Of a stretch of DNA of 64,000 nt, positions 42,535 to 50,559 are shown piece by piece; the stretch's first letter is position 1, and each line of letters opens with the position of its first letter. The notes beneath the pieces were generated by a model. The model did not search any database, was not told the DNA's origin, and was given only the letters and a program-made list of their open reading frames with translations. Source of the stretch: Lysobacter sp. ISL-50 (GTDB taxonomy: Bacteria > Pseudomonadota > Gammaproteobacteria > Xanthomonadales > Xanthomonadaceae); NCBI RefSeq assembly GCF_018612875.1, contig NZ_JAGGRI010000001.1, positions 1-64,000 of the forward strand, in the 5' to 3' direction. The translations under genes were made by a program, and so were the position numbers.

Positions 42535-44117
42535 TTCGCGCCGCGCCCGCTGCCGACGATGATGTCGTCGCCTTCCTTCACGTTGCCCGAGACCTCGGTC
42601 CAGCTGCCGTCGCTGACGCCGACGCGCACCACGACCGCCTGCGGTTCGCCCTTGACCAGCTTGTACAGCGGCGCCCGGCGCGCGCTGACCAGCGCGGCGA
42701 TTTCGCTGTCCCACCGCTTGCGCTGATCGTCGTCGAGGGTGGCGCGGAAGGCGCCGAACTGTTGGTTGAAACGTTCCTGCATGCGCTGGCGCGCCGCGCC
42801 GGAAACCGCGCCGCCGGCGCGATTGCCGTTGCGGTTGTTGCCGCCGCCACCGCCGCCCGGGCCGCGTCCGCCGCCCATGATGATCGTCGGCGGGCCGCCG
42901 CCCGCAGGCCCGCCGCCGGTGCTGGCCGGCGCCGCCGCGCGCGAGGCCATGCGCTGCTTCATCTGCTCCAGCGCGGCGTCGAACAGCGCGCGCTGGCTGG
43001 CATCGAGCTTGAGCTTGTCGGCCACGCCCGGCAGATCGTTGCCCAGGCCGCCGCGCGCCGCGCTGGCGCCGCCGTTGGGCGCGCCGGCCGCGGCCGCGTC
43101 GTCGTCCGAGGGCTTGTAGCGCAGCGCCGCGTTGCCTACGCGCAGCACGTCGTCGCGATGGCTGACTTCGATCTCGGCGTTCGCGGTCATACCCGGCAAC
43201 AGCACGCCGTCGGCGTTATCGACCGAGACCACCACCGGATAGGTGATGACGTTGCTGGTGTTGGTCGCCGACAGCCGCACCTGCTGGACCGCGCCGCGGA
43301 ACTTGCGGTCGGGGAAGGAATCGACGCTGAAGTTGACGCTCTGCCCGGGCTTTACCTGGCCGATGTCGGCTTCGTCGATGGCCAGCACGATCTCCATCTT
43401 CGACAGGTCTTCGGCGATCTGGAACAGCACCGGCGACTGCAGGCTCGCGGCCACGGTCTGGCCGGGCTCGACGGTGCGGGTCAGCACCACGCCATCGACC
43501 GGCGCGCGGATCACCGTGCGCTGCAGGTTCAGGCGCGAGGTCTGGGTGGAGGCGATCTGCTGGTTGATCTGCGCTTGCGCGCCGGCCAGTTGCGCGAGCG
43601 CCTGATCGCGCGCGGCGCGGGCCAGGTCGGCGTCGCTGCGGGCGACCAGCCGATCGCGAGCCAGTTCGTTTTTGCGCTGATAGTCCAGCTCGGCATTGCG
43701 CAAAGTCGCCTGCGCGGTGGCGAGACTGGCGCGGGCGTTGTTGACCTGCGCGGTGCCCTGCGCGATCTGCGCCTCGTAGGTGCTCGGATCGATTCGCGCG
43801 ATCACCTGGCCCTTGGTCACGCGATCGTTGAAGTCGGCCAGCACCTCGGTGACCTGTCCGGAAATCTGGCTGCCGACATCGACCGTGGAGATCGCCGACA
43901 AGGCGCCGGTGGCGGAGATCGCCACGCGGATATCGCCGCGCTCGACCTTGGCCGTGCGATACGCGCCGGCCGCTTCTTCGGCGTTGCGCTTGCTGTAGTA
44001 GTGCCAGCCGATGCCGGCCGCGGCCAACACCACCACGGCGATCGCCGCGCGCTTGAGCCACGGGGACTTGCGCGGGCGCAGGGACTGGTTGCTGGCGGAC
44101 GGTTTGGCTGCGCTCAT
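42531..44117 (-). CDS. MacA-type periplasmic adaptor with Spy-like insert
   Basis: A 528-residue HlyD/RND adaptor. A membrane anchor (22-40) leads to the barrel-sandwich lipoyl half (GALSAISTVDVGSQISGQVTEVLADFNDRVTKGQ), a coiled-coil hairpin (112-200), the second lipoyl half (VIRAPVDGVVLTRTVEPGQ) and a beta-barrel (240-335). At residues about 336-484 an extra segment interrupts the last domain. It has helical LDASQRALFDAALEQMKQRM and LDDDQRKRWDSEIAAL, like the LTxxQ repeats of Spy/CpxP, around a Gly-rich loop. The final membrane-proximal strands resume at LYKLVKGEPQAVVV. Typical MacA is about 370-400 residues. Confidence 0.9.
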   Translation of the reverse strand: MSAAKPSASNQSLRPRKSPWLKRAAIAVVVLAAAGIGWHYYSKRNAEEAAGAYRTAKVERGDIRVAISATGALSAISTVDVGSQISGQVTEVLADFNDRVTKGQVIARIDPSTYEAQIAQGTAQVNNARASLATAQATLRNAELDYQRKNELARDRLVARSDADLARAARDQALAQLAGAQAQINQQIASTQTSRLNLQRTVIRAPVDGVVLTRTVEPGQTVAASLQSPVLFQIAEDLSKMEIVLAIDEADIGQVKPGQSVNFSVDSFPDRKFRGAVQQVRLSATNTSNVITYPVVVSVDNADGVLLPGMTANAEIEVSHRDDVLRVGNAALRYKPSDDDAAAAGAPNGGASAARGGLGNDLPGVADKLKLDASQRALFDAALEQMKQRMASRAAAPASTGGGPAGGGPPTIIMGGGRGPGGGGGGNNRNGNRAGGAVSGAARQRMQERFNQQFGAFRATLDDDQRKRWDSEIAALVSARRAPLYKLVKGEPQAVVVRVGVSDGSWTEVSGNVKEGDDIIVGSGRGAK

Positions 44118-44994
44118 GGGACTCGGACGGTGGGCTATGCAGGCGCGAACGCGCGTGGCTGAACAGGGTTGACAGGATTTGCCGGCGGGTTGGCCGCATG
44201 TGGCCGCAGCGGTTCAGTTTCGCTTGCGTGCCCGCTTGTGACCATCGGTCGCGGGTTGAATGCGAGCATTCGAACGCGACCGGTCTTGCACACAGATGCG
44301 GCCGGGCGGGAAAGCGTCGCGGAAGCTCTCGCGACGCTGGCCGCGCCGCGCCGCACCGGCGTCCAAAGGTTCACGAGCTTTTGTGGGAGGGGCCTTCAGC
44401 CCCGATGCTTTTCGATCCGGCGCGGACGCATTCCGGCGACCTGAGCCAAAAGCATCGGGGCTGAAGCCCCTCCCACAAAGACTTCGCCGCAACGCGACCG
44501 GTCTTGCACACAGATGCGGCGGGGTAAGGAGTCGCGGGGGGCTTGTGACGCTGGTCGCGCCGCATCGGATTTCAAAGGTCCATGGCTGTTGTGGGAGGGG
44601 CTTTCAGCCCCGATGCTTTTCGATCCGACGCGGAAGCATTCCAGCGACCTGAGCCAAAAGCATCGGGGCTGAAAGCCCCTCCCACAAAGACTTCGCCGCA
44701 ACGCGACCGGTCTTGCACACCGATGCTGCGAGGCGGGAACGCGTCGCGGACGGTCTCGCGATGCTGCCCGTGCCGCACCGGAGTTCAAAGGCTTACAAGC
44801 TTTTGTGGGAGGGGCCTTCAGCCCCGATGCTTTTCGATCCGACGCGGACGCATTCCGGCGATCTGAGCCAAAAGCATCGGGGCTGAAAGCCCCTCCCACA
44901 AAGACATCGCCGCAACGCGAGCGAGCGGCGATCTGAGCCAAAAGCATCGGGGCTGAAAGCCCCTCCTACAACAACTCGGCCGTCGCCCGGCGAA
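44118..44994. other. Gene-free region carrying a repeat array
   Basis: Nearly 880 bases between the start of the adaptor gene and the stop of the histidine kinase gene. Apart from the probable adaptor promoter region (44118-44270), it is filled by a tandem array of REP pairs and spacers described separately. No coding frame here resembles a protein. Confidence 0.7.
44273..44975. repeat. Tandem array of ~210-bp units (REP pair plus spacer)
   Basis: The spacer motif AACGCGACCGGTCTTGCACA starts at 44273, 44491 and 44700, with a truncated AACGCGA at 44914, giving periods of 218, 209 and 214 bases. Each spacer is followed by an inverted REP pair at 44380-44480, 44589-44690 and 44801-44904. A fourth half-copy ends at 44975. 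Units differ by substitutions and one-base changes in the REP core (GGGGCTTCAGCCCC versus GGGGCTTTCAGCCCC). Confidence 0.9.
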
Positions 44995-46332
44995 TCAGGC
45001 CTCGGGCACCCGAGGCAGCGGCGCCGGCGGCGGCAGAGTCGAAGACACCACCGTCGTCCCCGGCCGGAAGCGGATCACCGCGGTGGTGCCCAGTTCCGGC
45101 GCGCTGGTCAGGGTGACCGGCCAGCCGAAGCGCTCGCCCAGCCGGCGCACGATCGACAGCCCCATGCCCTTGCCGTCGCTGGCGGAGAAATCGGCGCGGT
45201 AGAACGGAGTGAAGGCCTTGGTCAGGGTCTCCACCGACATGCCGATGCCGGTGTCGCGGATCTCGATGCTGTCGCGGCCCAGGCGCACGTCGATGCGGCC
45301 CTGGTCGGTGAAGCGCACCGCGTTGCTGAGCAGGTTGCCGATCATCACGCCCAGCGCATGCGGCGGCGCGATCAGGCGCGGCCCGCCTTCGTCGTACAGA
45401 TGCAACTCCACCGGCTTGCCGTTGAGCAACGGCAGAATCCGCTCCATCTCGCTATCGACGATGTCGCGAACCGCGAATTCTTCCGACTGCGGCTCTACGT
45501 CGGATTCGCGCGCCAGGATCAGGAAGGCGTCGATCACCGCCTCCATGTCGCGGCCGGCGCGCTGCACCCGCAGCAGCGAGCGCTGCGCGCGCATCGGCGT
45601 TTCCGGATCGGCCAGCATCAGGTCGGTGGCGACGCGGATCACCGTCAGCGGCGTGCGCAGTTCGTGGCTGGCGTCGCGGGTGAAATCGCGTTCGCGCTGG
45701 ACGAAATCGCTGACGCGCTCGGCCAGTCCGCTGAGCGCGCTCGACAAGCGGCGCACTTCGCTGCCGGGGTCGTAAGGGAACTTGATCGGCTCGATCAGGC
45801 TGGTGTCGGGATCGCGCGGGTCCCATTGCGAGACCACGTTGGCCAGCCAGCTCACCGGCGACACCAGGCGCTTGGACGTGCGATAGGTATGCCAGGAAAT
45901 CAGGTACGTGGTCAGCAGCGAAAACAGCAGCGAGAACAGGCCGGTGTAGAGGATGGCCTCGTCGATCAGCTCGGTCGCGTAGACCATGTAGAACGTGCCG
46001 ACCTCGCGCCGGTCCACCAGCACCACCCGGCCGCCGCCGGGCATGTTGTGCAGGCCCGACTCGACCCCGCGCACCGACGCCGGCAGCAGCGCGTCGCTGG
46101 CGCCGGCGGGGACGAAATGGCCGCGCGTGGTCGAGGTTCGCGGCAGCGGGTAATTGGGATCGCGCGCGCGCCCGGCCCAGTAGTCGTCGGCCTCGCGCTG
46201 CATGCGCTGTTCCAACACGACGTGGCGCACCGCCAGTCCCGCCAGGAGAATGCCCAGCGTTATGGCGATGCTGCCGATCAAGGCTTGCAGGAGGAACGCA
46301 AGCTTGATCTTGCGCGGTAGCCCTTGCGGCAT
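44995..46332 (-). CDS. Sensor histidine kinase
   Basis: A 445-residue membrane kinase. TM1 at about 12-36, a periplasmic loop (37-124), TM2 at 125-147, HAMP-like linker, HisKA H-box FTRDASHELRTPLT with H223, and HATPase_c N-box IGNLLSNAVRF, G1 IEIRDTGIGM and G2 GKGMGLSIV. It ends in a Pro-rich tail. It follows its response regulator by 15 bases. The signal is unknown. Confidence 0.92.
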   Translation of the reverse strand: MPQGLPRKIKLAFLLQALIGSIAITLGILLAGLAVRHVVLEQRMQREADDYWAGRARDPNYPLPRTSTTRGHFVPAGASDALLPASVRGVESGLHNMPGGGRVVLVDRREVGTFYMVYATELIDEAILYTGLFSLLFSLLTTYLISWHTYRTSKRLVSPVSWLANVVSQWDPRDPDTSLIEPIKFPYDPGSEVRRLSSALSGLAERVSDFVQRERDFTRDASHELRTPLTVIRVATDLMLADPETPMRAQRSLLRVQRAGRDMEAVIDAFLILARESDVEPQSEEFAVRDIVDSEMERILPLLNGKPVELHLYDEGGPRLIAPPHALGVMIGNLLSNAVRFTDQGRIDVRLGRDSIEIRDTGIGMSVETLTKAFTPFYRADFSASDGKGMGLSIVRRLGERFGWPVTLTSAPELGTTAVIRFRPGTTVVSSTLPPPAPLPRVPEA

Positions 46333-46347
46333 GGCGGCGGCGACGGG

Positions 46348-47058
46348 TCAGTCGGGCGGCTGAGAGATGTCCGCCACGCGATATCCGGCGCTTTGCACGG
46401 TATGCAGCAGTTGCTTGCCGAAGGGCTTGTCGATGGTCTTGCGCAGGTTGTACAGATGGCTGCGCAAGGTGTCCGAATCGGGCAAGCCGTTACCCCATAT
46501 CTCGCGCTCGATCTCCTGGCGACTGACCACGCGAGGCGATTCGCGCATCAGGATGGTCAAAAGGCGCAGGCCGATCGGCGACAACTGCAGTTCGCTGCCG
46601 CCGCGGGTGACCCGCAGGCTGGCCGGGTCGAGCACCAGATCGGCGACCTTGAGCACTTCGCCGCCCACCTGCCGGCGCTCGCGGCGGATCAGGGCGCGCA
46701 GGCGCGCCTCCAGTTCCTGGATCGCGAAGGGCTTGGTCAGGTAGTCGTCGGCGCCGGCGCTCAGGCCGGTGAGTTTTTCGTCGAGCGTGTCGCGCGCGGT
46801 CAGCATCAGCACCGGGGTGGACTTGCGCGCTTCTTCACGCAGCTTCTTGCAGACCTCGATGCCGTCCATGCGCGGCAGCATCAGGTCGAGCACGATCACG
46901 TCGTAACTGTTTTCGGTCGCCAGGCGATAGCCGTCGAGGCCATCAGCGGCGTAATCGACCTCGAAGCCGCGGCTTTCGAGGTATTCACCGACCATCTCGG
47001 AGATATTGCGGTTGTCTTCGACGATGAGGACCAGGCCCCCGTCTCGCGTACCCTGCAT
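46348..47058 (-). CDS. OmpR-family response regulator
   Basis: A 236-residue regulator. The receiver has D58 in VIVLDLMLPRMDG, conserved Thr in MLTARD and Lys in DYLTKPF. The C-terminal winged helix (about 140-230) has LSPIGLRLLTILMRESPRVVSRQEIEREIWG. The start at 47058 has GGAGAGG upstream. Cotranscribed with the downstream kinase. Confidence 0.94.
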   Translation of the reverse strand: MQGTRDGGLVLIVEDNRNISEMVGEYLESRGFEVDYAADGLDGYRLATENSYDVIVLDLMLPRMDGIEVCKKLREEARKSTPVLMLTARDTLDEKLTGLSAGADDYLTKPFAIQELEARLRALIRRERRQVGGEVLKVADLVLDPASLRVTRGGSELQLSPIGLRLLTILMRESPRVVSRQEIEREIWGNGLPDSDTLRSHLYNLRKTIDKPFGKQLLHTVQSAGYRVADISQPPD

Positions 47059-47175
47059 GCAGCCTCTCCATTCCTTCAGTTTTGTGAAGGTTGCCGTCCA
47101 CAAGGTGGACGGCTCGTGAAGGCCACCATTAGGCTGCCTGATCCCGCCCTTGTATGCCCTCCGGACACCTTACTG

Positions 47176-47517
47176 ATGCTTGCCGACCGTCTTTACCCGA
47201 TTTTGCTGCTGCTGGGCTCGAACATTTTCATGACCTTCGCCTGGTATGGGCACCTGAAGTACAAGTCCTCGCCGCTGGTGATCGCCATCGCGGCCAGCTG
47301 GGGCATCGCCCTGTTCGAGTACTGCCTGCAGGTGCCGGCCAACCGCATGGGCAGCGCGGTGTACTCGGCGCCGCAGCTCAAGGGCATGCAGGAGGTCATC
47401 ACCCTGCTGGTGTTCGCCGGCTTCTCGGTCTGGTACCTGGGCGAGCCGCTGAAGTGGAACCACTGGGCCGGGTTCGCGCTGATCGTGGTGGCGGCCTGGT
47501 TGATTTTTCTGGAGTGA
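47176..47517 (+). CDS. DUF486/DMT-family small membrane protein
   Basis: A 113-residue protein with four membrane helices: LYPILLLLGSNIFMTFAWYGHLKY, PLVIAIAASWGIALFEYCLQVPANR, and QEVITLLVFAGFSVWYLGEPLKWNHWAGFALIVVAAW. This is the DUF486 pattern, half-size DMT-like proteins of unknown function. No clear ribosome site is present. Divergent from the response regulator. Confidence 0.85.
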   Translation: MLADRLYPILLLLGSNIFMTFAWYGHLKYKSSPLVIAIAASWGIALFEYCLQVPANRMGSAVYSAPQLKGMQEVITLLVFAGFSVWYLGEPLKWNHWAGFALIVVAAWLIFLE

Positions 47518-47570
47518 TGAGCAGGCCCCGTGGCCGCTTTGCTTTTGCTCGTCATTCCCGCGACAGCCGC

Positions 47571-47876
47571 CTAGAACCTGATCTTCCCGGTCAGGATGTC
47601 CTTGAACATCACCCAATCGCCGGCGAAGGAATAGAACGGGTACTTGAACGTCGCCGGCCGGTTCTTCTCGAAAAAGAAATGTCCGACCCAGGCGAAGCCG
47701 TAACCGCAGAGCAAGGCCGCCAGCAACAGCCACGGCCGCGCCTGCGCCAGGGCCAGCGCGAACAGGATCAGCACCCCGCAACTGCCGATGAAATGCAGGC
47801 GCCGGCTGGTGCGGTTGCTGTGTTCGCTGAGATAAAAAGGATAGAACTCGCTGAAGCTGGCGAAGCGGCTGGCCAT
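47571..47876 (-). CDS. DUF962 (Mpo1-like) membrane protein
   Basis: A 101-residue protein: FYPFYLSEHSNRTSRRLHFIGS, two membrane segments, then FAWVGHFFFEKNRPATFKYPFYSFAGDWVMF. The conserved His residues match those that bind iron in the yeast Mpo1 dioxygenase family. The bacterial substrate is unknown. The start at 47876 begins the conserved region. An open frame continues upstream but is not similar to anything. Confidence 0.85.
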   Translation of the reverse strand: MASRFASFSEFYPFYLSEHSNRTSRRLHFIGSCGVLILFALALAQARPWLLLAALLCGYGFAWVGHFFFEKNRPATFKYPFYSFAGDWVMFKDILTGKIRF

Positions 47877-48235
47877 CGGGTGTCTCCTGTTCGCGGTGTC
47901 CCCGGACCCGCTCGCGCGGCGGCCGGGGGCGTGGCGGTAGCACTGCATGCGGCGGACTCGGCGGGCGATGGGCCGATCCTGCGCCTGCGGGCGGGAGGCT
48001 TCAAGCCGGTCGGCGGGGTGCCTGATCCATGTGGGCCTGTTGCGGGATTCGCGGTGGGTTGATCGGAAAGCATCGGGCCTGAAGGCCCTCCCACAGAAGA
48101 CTTCGAAGCCGCGAGGTTTATTGTGGGAGGGATTCAACCACCCTCGCAACTTCGAGGTTTGTTGTGGGAGGGCCTTCAGGCCCGATGCTTTCGGCTCAGG
48201 TAGCGACGAACTCGCCACAACCCTGAGCCACCCAC
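47877..48235. other. Spacer before mazG with repeats
   Basis: About 360 bases without a gene. The left part (47877-48060) shows nothing specific. The right part carries the REP cluster at 48061-48200, then the mazG stop. Confidence 0.5.
48061..48200. repeat. REP-like cluster with three elements
   Basis: GGGCCTGAAGGCCCTCCCAC at about 48076-48095 is followed by a decayed copy (TTGTGGGAGGGATTCAACCA, 48121) and a full copy (TTGTGGGAGGGCCTTCAGGC, 48162). The motif CTTCGA(A)G...GAGGTTT repeats before each of the latter two. The core is the GGGCCTTCAGGCCC variant seen at 18875. Confidence 0.8.
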
Positions 48236-49072
48236 TCACTCGCCGCGCTCGGCCCGCTTGGCCTTGTCCCAATACGCATCCTGCCCCTCCAGCGGCAACT
48301 CGGCCAGGGACAAACCATCCTGCGCCGCCAGCAGTTCCATCGCGCGGAAACGCCGCTCGAACTTGAGATTGGCCCGGCGCAGCGCGCTGCCGACATCGAC
48401 CTTGCCGTGACGGGCCAGATTGGCGCAGACGAACAGCACGTCGCCGATCTCGTCCTCCAGCCGGTCGCGCGCGGCGGCATCGCCGGGCGCGGCCGCGACC
48501 GCGTCGAACTCGGCGCGCACTTCGTCGATCTCCTCGTGCAGCTTGGCGATCACCGGCGTCACTTCGGGCCAGTCGAATCCCACCGTAGCCGCGCGCTTTT
48601 GCAGTTTCACCGCGCGCTGCCACTCCGGCAGGCCGCGGGCGATGCCGGCCAGCGCCGAGGTGTCGGCTTCGCCCGAGGCCTCGCGCTCGCGGCGCTTGAG
48701 CTCTTCCCAGGCCACGGTCTGCGCATCGGCGTCCTCGACGCTGGCGTCGCCGAACACGTGCGGATGCCGGCGCAGCATCTTGTCGCTGATCGCCGCGACC
48801 ACGTCGTCGAAGGCGAATTCGCCCTGCTCCTGCGCCATGCGCGCTTGGAACACCACCTGCAGCAGCAGATCGCCGAGTTCGTCCTTCAGCGAGGCCAGAT
48901 CCTGGCGATCGATCGCGTCGGCGACTTCGTAGGCTTCCTCGATCGTGTACGGCGCGATCGTGGCGAAGGTTTGCTCGATATCCCACGGACAGCCGCGCTC
49001 GCGATCGCGCAGGCGCGCCATGATCTCGATCAGGCCGGCGATGCCCGGCGGCAGATTCAATACCTCAGCCAT
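48236..49072 (-). CDS. mazG: Nucleoside triphosphate pyrophosphohydrolase MazG
   Basis: A 278-residue all-alpha NTP pyrophosphatase with two MazG repeats: MARLRDRERGCPWDIEQTFATIAPYTIEEAYEVADAI with LKDELGDLLLQVVFQARMAQE, and LHEEIDEVRAEFDAV with LEDEIGDVLFVCANLARH. The paired ExxE and ExxD metal motifs are intact in both. It overlaps cysQ by 8 bases in the nudE-cysQ-mazG operon of nucleotide housecleaning enzymes. Confidence 0.95.
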   Translation of the reverse strand: MAEVLNLPPGIAGLIEIMARLRDRERGCPWDIEQTFATIAPYTIEEAYEVADAIDRQDLASLKDELGDLLLQVVFQARMAQEQGEFAFDDVVAAISDKMLRRHPHVFGDASVEDADAQTVAWEELKRREREASGEADTSALAGIARGLPEWQRAVKLQKRAATVGFDWPEVTPVIAKLHEEIDEVRAEFDAVAAAPGDAAARDRLEDEIGDVLFVCANLARHGKVDVGSALRRANLKFERRFRAMELLAAQDGLSLAELPLEGQDAYWDKAKRAERGE

Positions 49073-49895
49073 CTCGCCACTCCTTCCACGGCAACGCGCG
49101 ATCGCCCAGCGCGATGAAATCGCCGTTGAGCAGATGCTCGCGCTGGTTGTAACGGAACGGCCGGCCCCGCGGGTCCAGCAGCGCGCCGCCGGCGGCTTCC
49201 AGCACGCACTGCCCGGCCGCGGTGTCCCATTCGCTGGTCGGCCCGAAACGCGGATACAAGTCCAGCGAACCTTCGGCGATGCGGCAGAACTTCAACGACG
49301 AACCCAGGCTGACCATGCGGATGCCGCCGGCCGCCTCGCGATGGGCGCGGACCATGAAATCGTCGCTGCGCTGGCTGTGATGCGAGCGGCTGGCGGCCAC
49401 GCGCAGCGGCTGCGCGGGCGGCACCAGCGCGTGCACTTGCGTATCGAGGTCGCCGTCGCGGCGGAACGCGGCGCCGCCGCGCTGTCCGTACCACAGCGCG
49501 CCGCCGACCGGCGCCAGCACCAGTCCGAACACCGCCACGCCGTCTTCGATCAAGGCCAGGTTGACCGAGAACTCGCCGTTGCGCTTGACGAACTCGCGGG
49601 TGCCGTCGAGCGGATCGACCAGCCACAAGCGCGACCACTGCCGGCGCTGAGCCAGATCGACCTCGTCGGCGGATTCTTCCGACAGTACCGGGATGTCAGG
49701 GGTCAGCCGCGCCAGCCCATCGACGATCACATGATGCGCGGCCATGTCGGCGGCGGTCACCGGCGAGGCGTCGGCCTTGCGTTCGACTTCGAACTCGCCG
49801 TCGTAGACCACCAGGATCGCCGCGGCCGCGGCGCGCGCGATGTCGATCGCGCCTTCGGTCAATTCGCGATCGCTCAGACCCGCGACCAGGCTCAT
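49065..49895 (-). CDS. cysQ: 3'(2'),5'-bisphosphate nucleotidase CysQ
   Basis: A 276-residue Mg-dependent phosphatase that hydrolyses PAP from sulfate assimilation. Inositol-monophosphatase fold motifs are VLSEES, WLVDPLDGTREFVKRNGEFSVNLALI and SEWDTAAGQCVLEAAGG. ATGA overlap with nudE fixes the start at 49895. Confidence 0.94.
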   Translation of the reverse strand: MSLVAGLSDRELTEGAIDIARAAAAAILVVYDGEFEVERKADASPVTAADMAAHHVIVDGLARLTPDIPVLSEESADEVDLAQRRQWSRLWLVDPLDGTREFVKRNGEFSVNLALIEDGVAVFGLVLAPVGGALWYGQRGGAAFRRDGDLDTQVHALVPPAQPLRVAASRSHHSQRSDDFMVRAHREAAGGIRMVSLGSSLKFCRIAEGSLDLYPRFGPTSEWDTAAGQCVLEAAGGALLDPRGRPFRYNQREHLLNGDFIALGDRALPWKEWRDG

Positions 49896-50494
49896 GGCGA
49901 CGACTCGCCGCCGGCGCCGGCTTCGGGCGGCGACGGCTCGCCGTTGCGCAGCCATTCGCGGGCGATGAACAGCGCGGCGATGCTGCGGCCTTCGGAGAAG
50001 TCCTCGCGCAGGATCAACTGATGCAGGTCGTCGAGCTTGAACGGCACCACTTCCAGCTCTTCCGGCTCATCGCCGGGCAAGCGCTCGGGGTAGAGATCGC
50101 GCGCCAGCACCAGATGGGCCTGATGGCTCATGTAGGTGGGCGCCAGGGTCAGCGAGCGCAGCACGGTCAGCGAACGGGCGCCGTAGCCGGCCTCCTCCTT
50201 GAGTTCGCGGTTGGCCGCCTCGATCGCGTCCTCGCCGGCGTCGATCCGGCCCTTGACCAGGCCCAGCTCGTAGCGATGCACGCCGGCGGCGTATTCGCGC
50301 ACCAGCAGCACGGTGTCGGCGTCGAGCATCGGCACGACGATGACCGCGCCCGGCCCGGCGGCGCGATTGCGGCCGTGCAGGCGTTCGTAGCGGCGGCGCT
50401 CGCCGTTGGAGAATTCCAGGTCGAGCAGTTCCATCCGGTACGGACCGGCCTCGTGCTCGGTGACGCTGTGGATGATCGGCAGCCGTCGGCTCAT
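49892..50494 (-). CDS. nudE: ADP-compound hydrolase NudE
   Basis: A 200-residue Nudix hydrolase acting on ADP-ribose, NADH and similar compounds. The Nudix box is GRIDAGEDAIEAANRELKEEAGYGA (lead Gly then REL.EE), preceded by VLLVREYAAGVHRYELGLVKG. It is first of three overlapping genes. A Pro/Gly tail extends the usual NudE length by about 15 residues. Confidence 0.92.
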   Translation of the reverse strand: MSRRLPIIHSVTEHEAGPYRMELLDLEFSNGERRRYERLHGRNRAAGPGAVIVVPMLDADTVLLVREYAAGVHRYELGLVKGRIDAGEDAIEAANRELKEEAGYGARSLTVLRSLTLAPTYMSHQAHLVLARDLYPERLPGDEPEELEVVPFKLDDLHQLILREDFSEGRSIAALFIAREWLRNGEPSPPEAGAGGESSP

Positions 50495-50559
50495 GGCGCG
50501 CCTGCGAGCATTAGCGATCCGGGCATGAGCAAAGAGCGGAAAGGCACGATAATAGGGGG

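Noticed and set aside
44273-44975. Possible CRISPR array
   Set aside because: Units are about 210 bases and palindromic, spacers resemble one another, and no cas genes are present.
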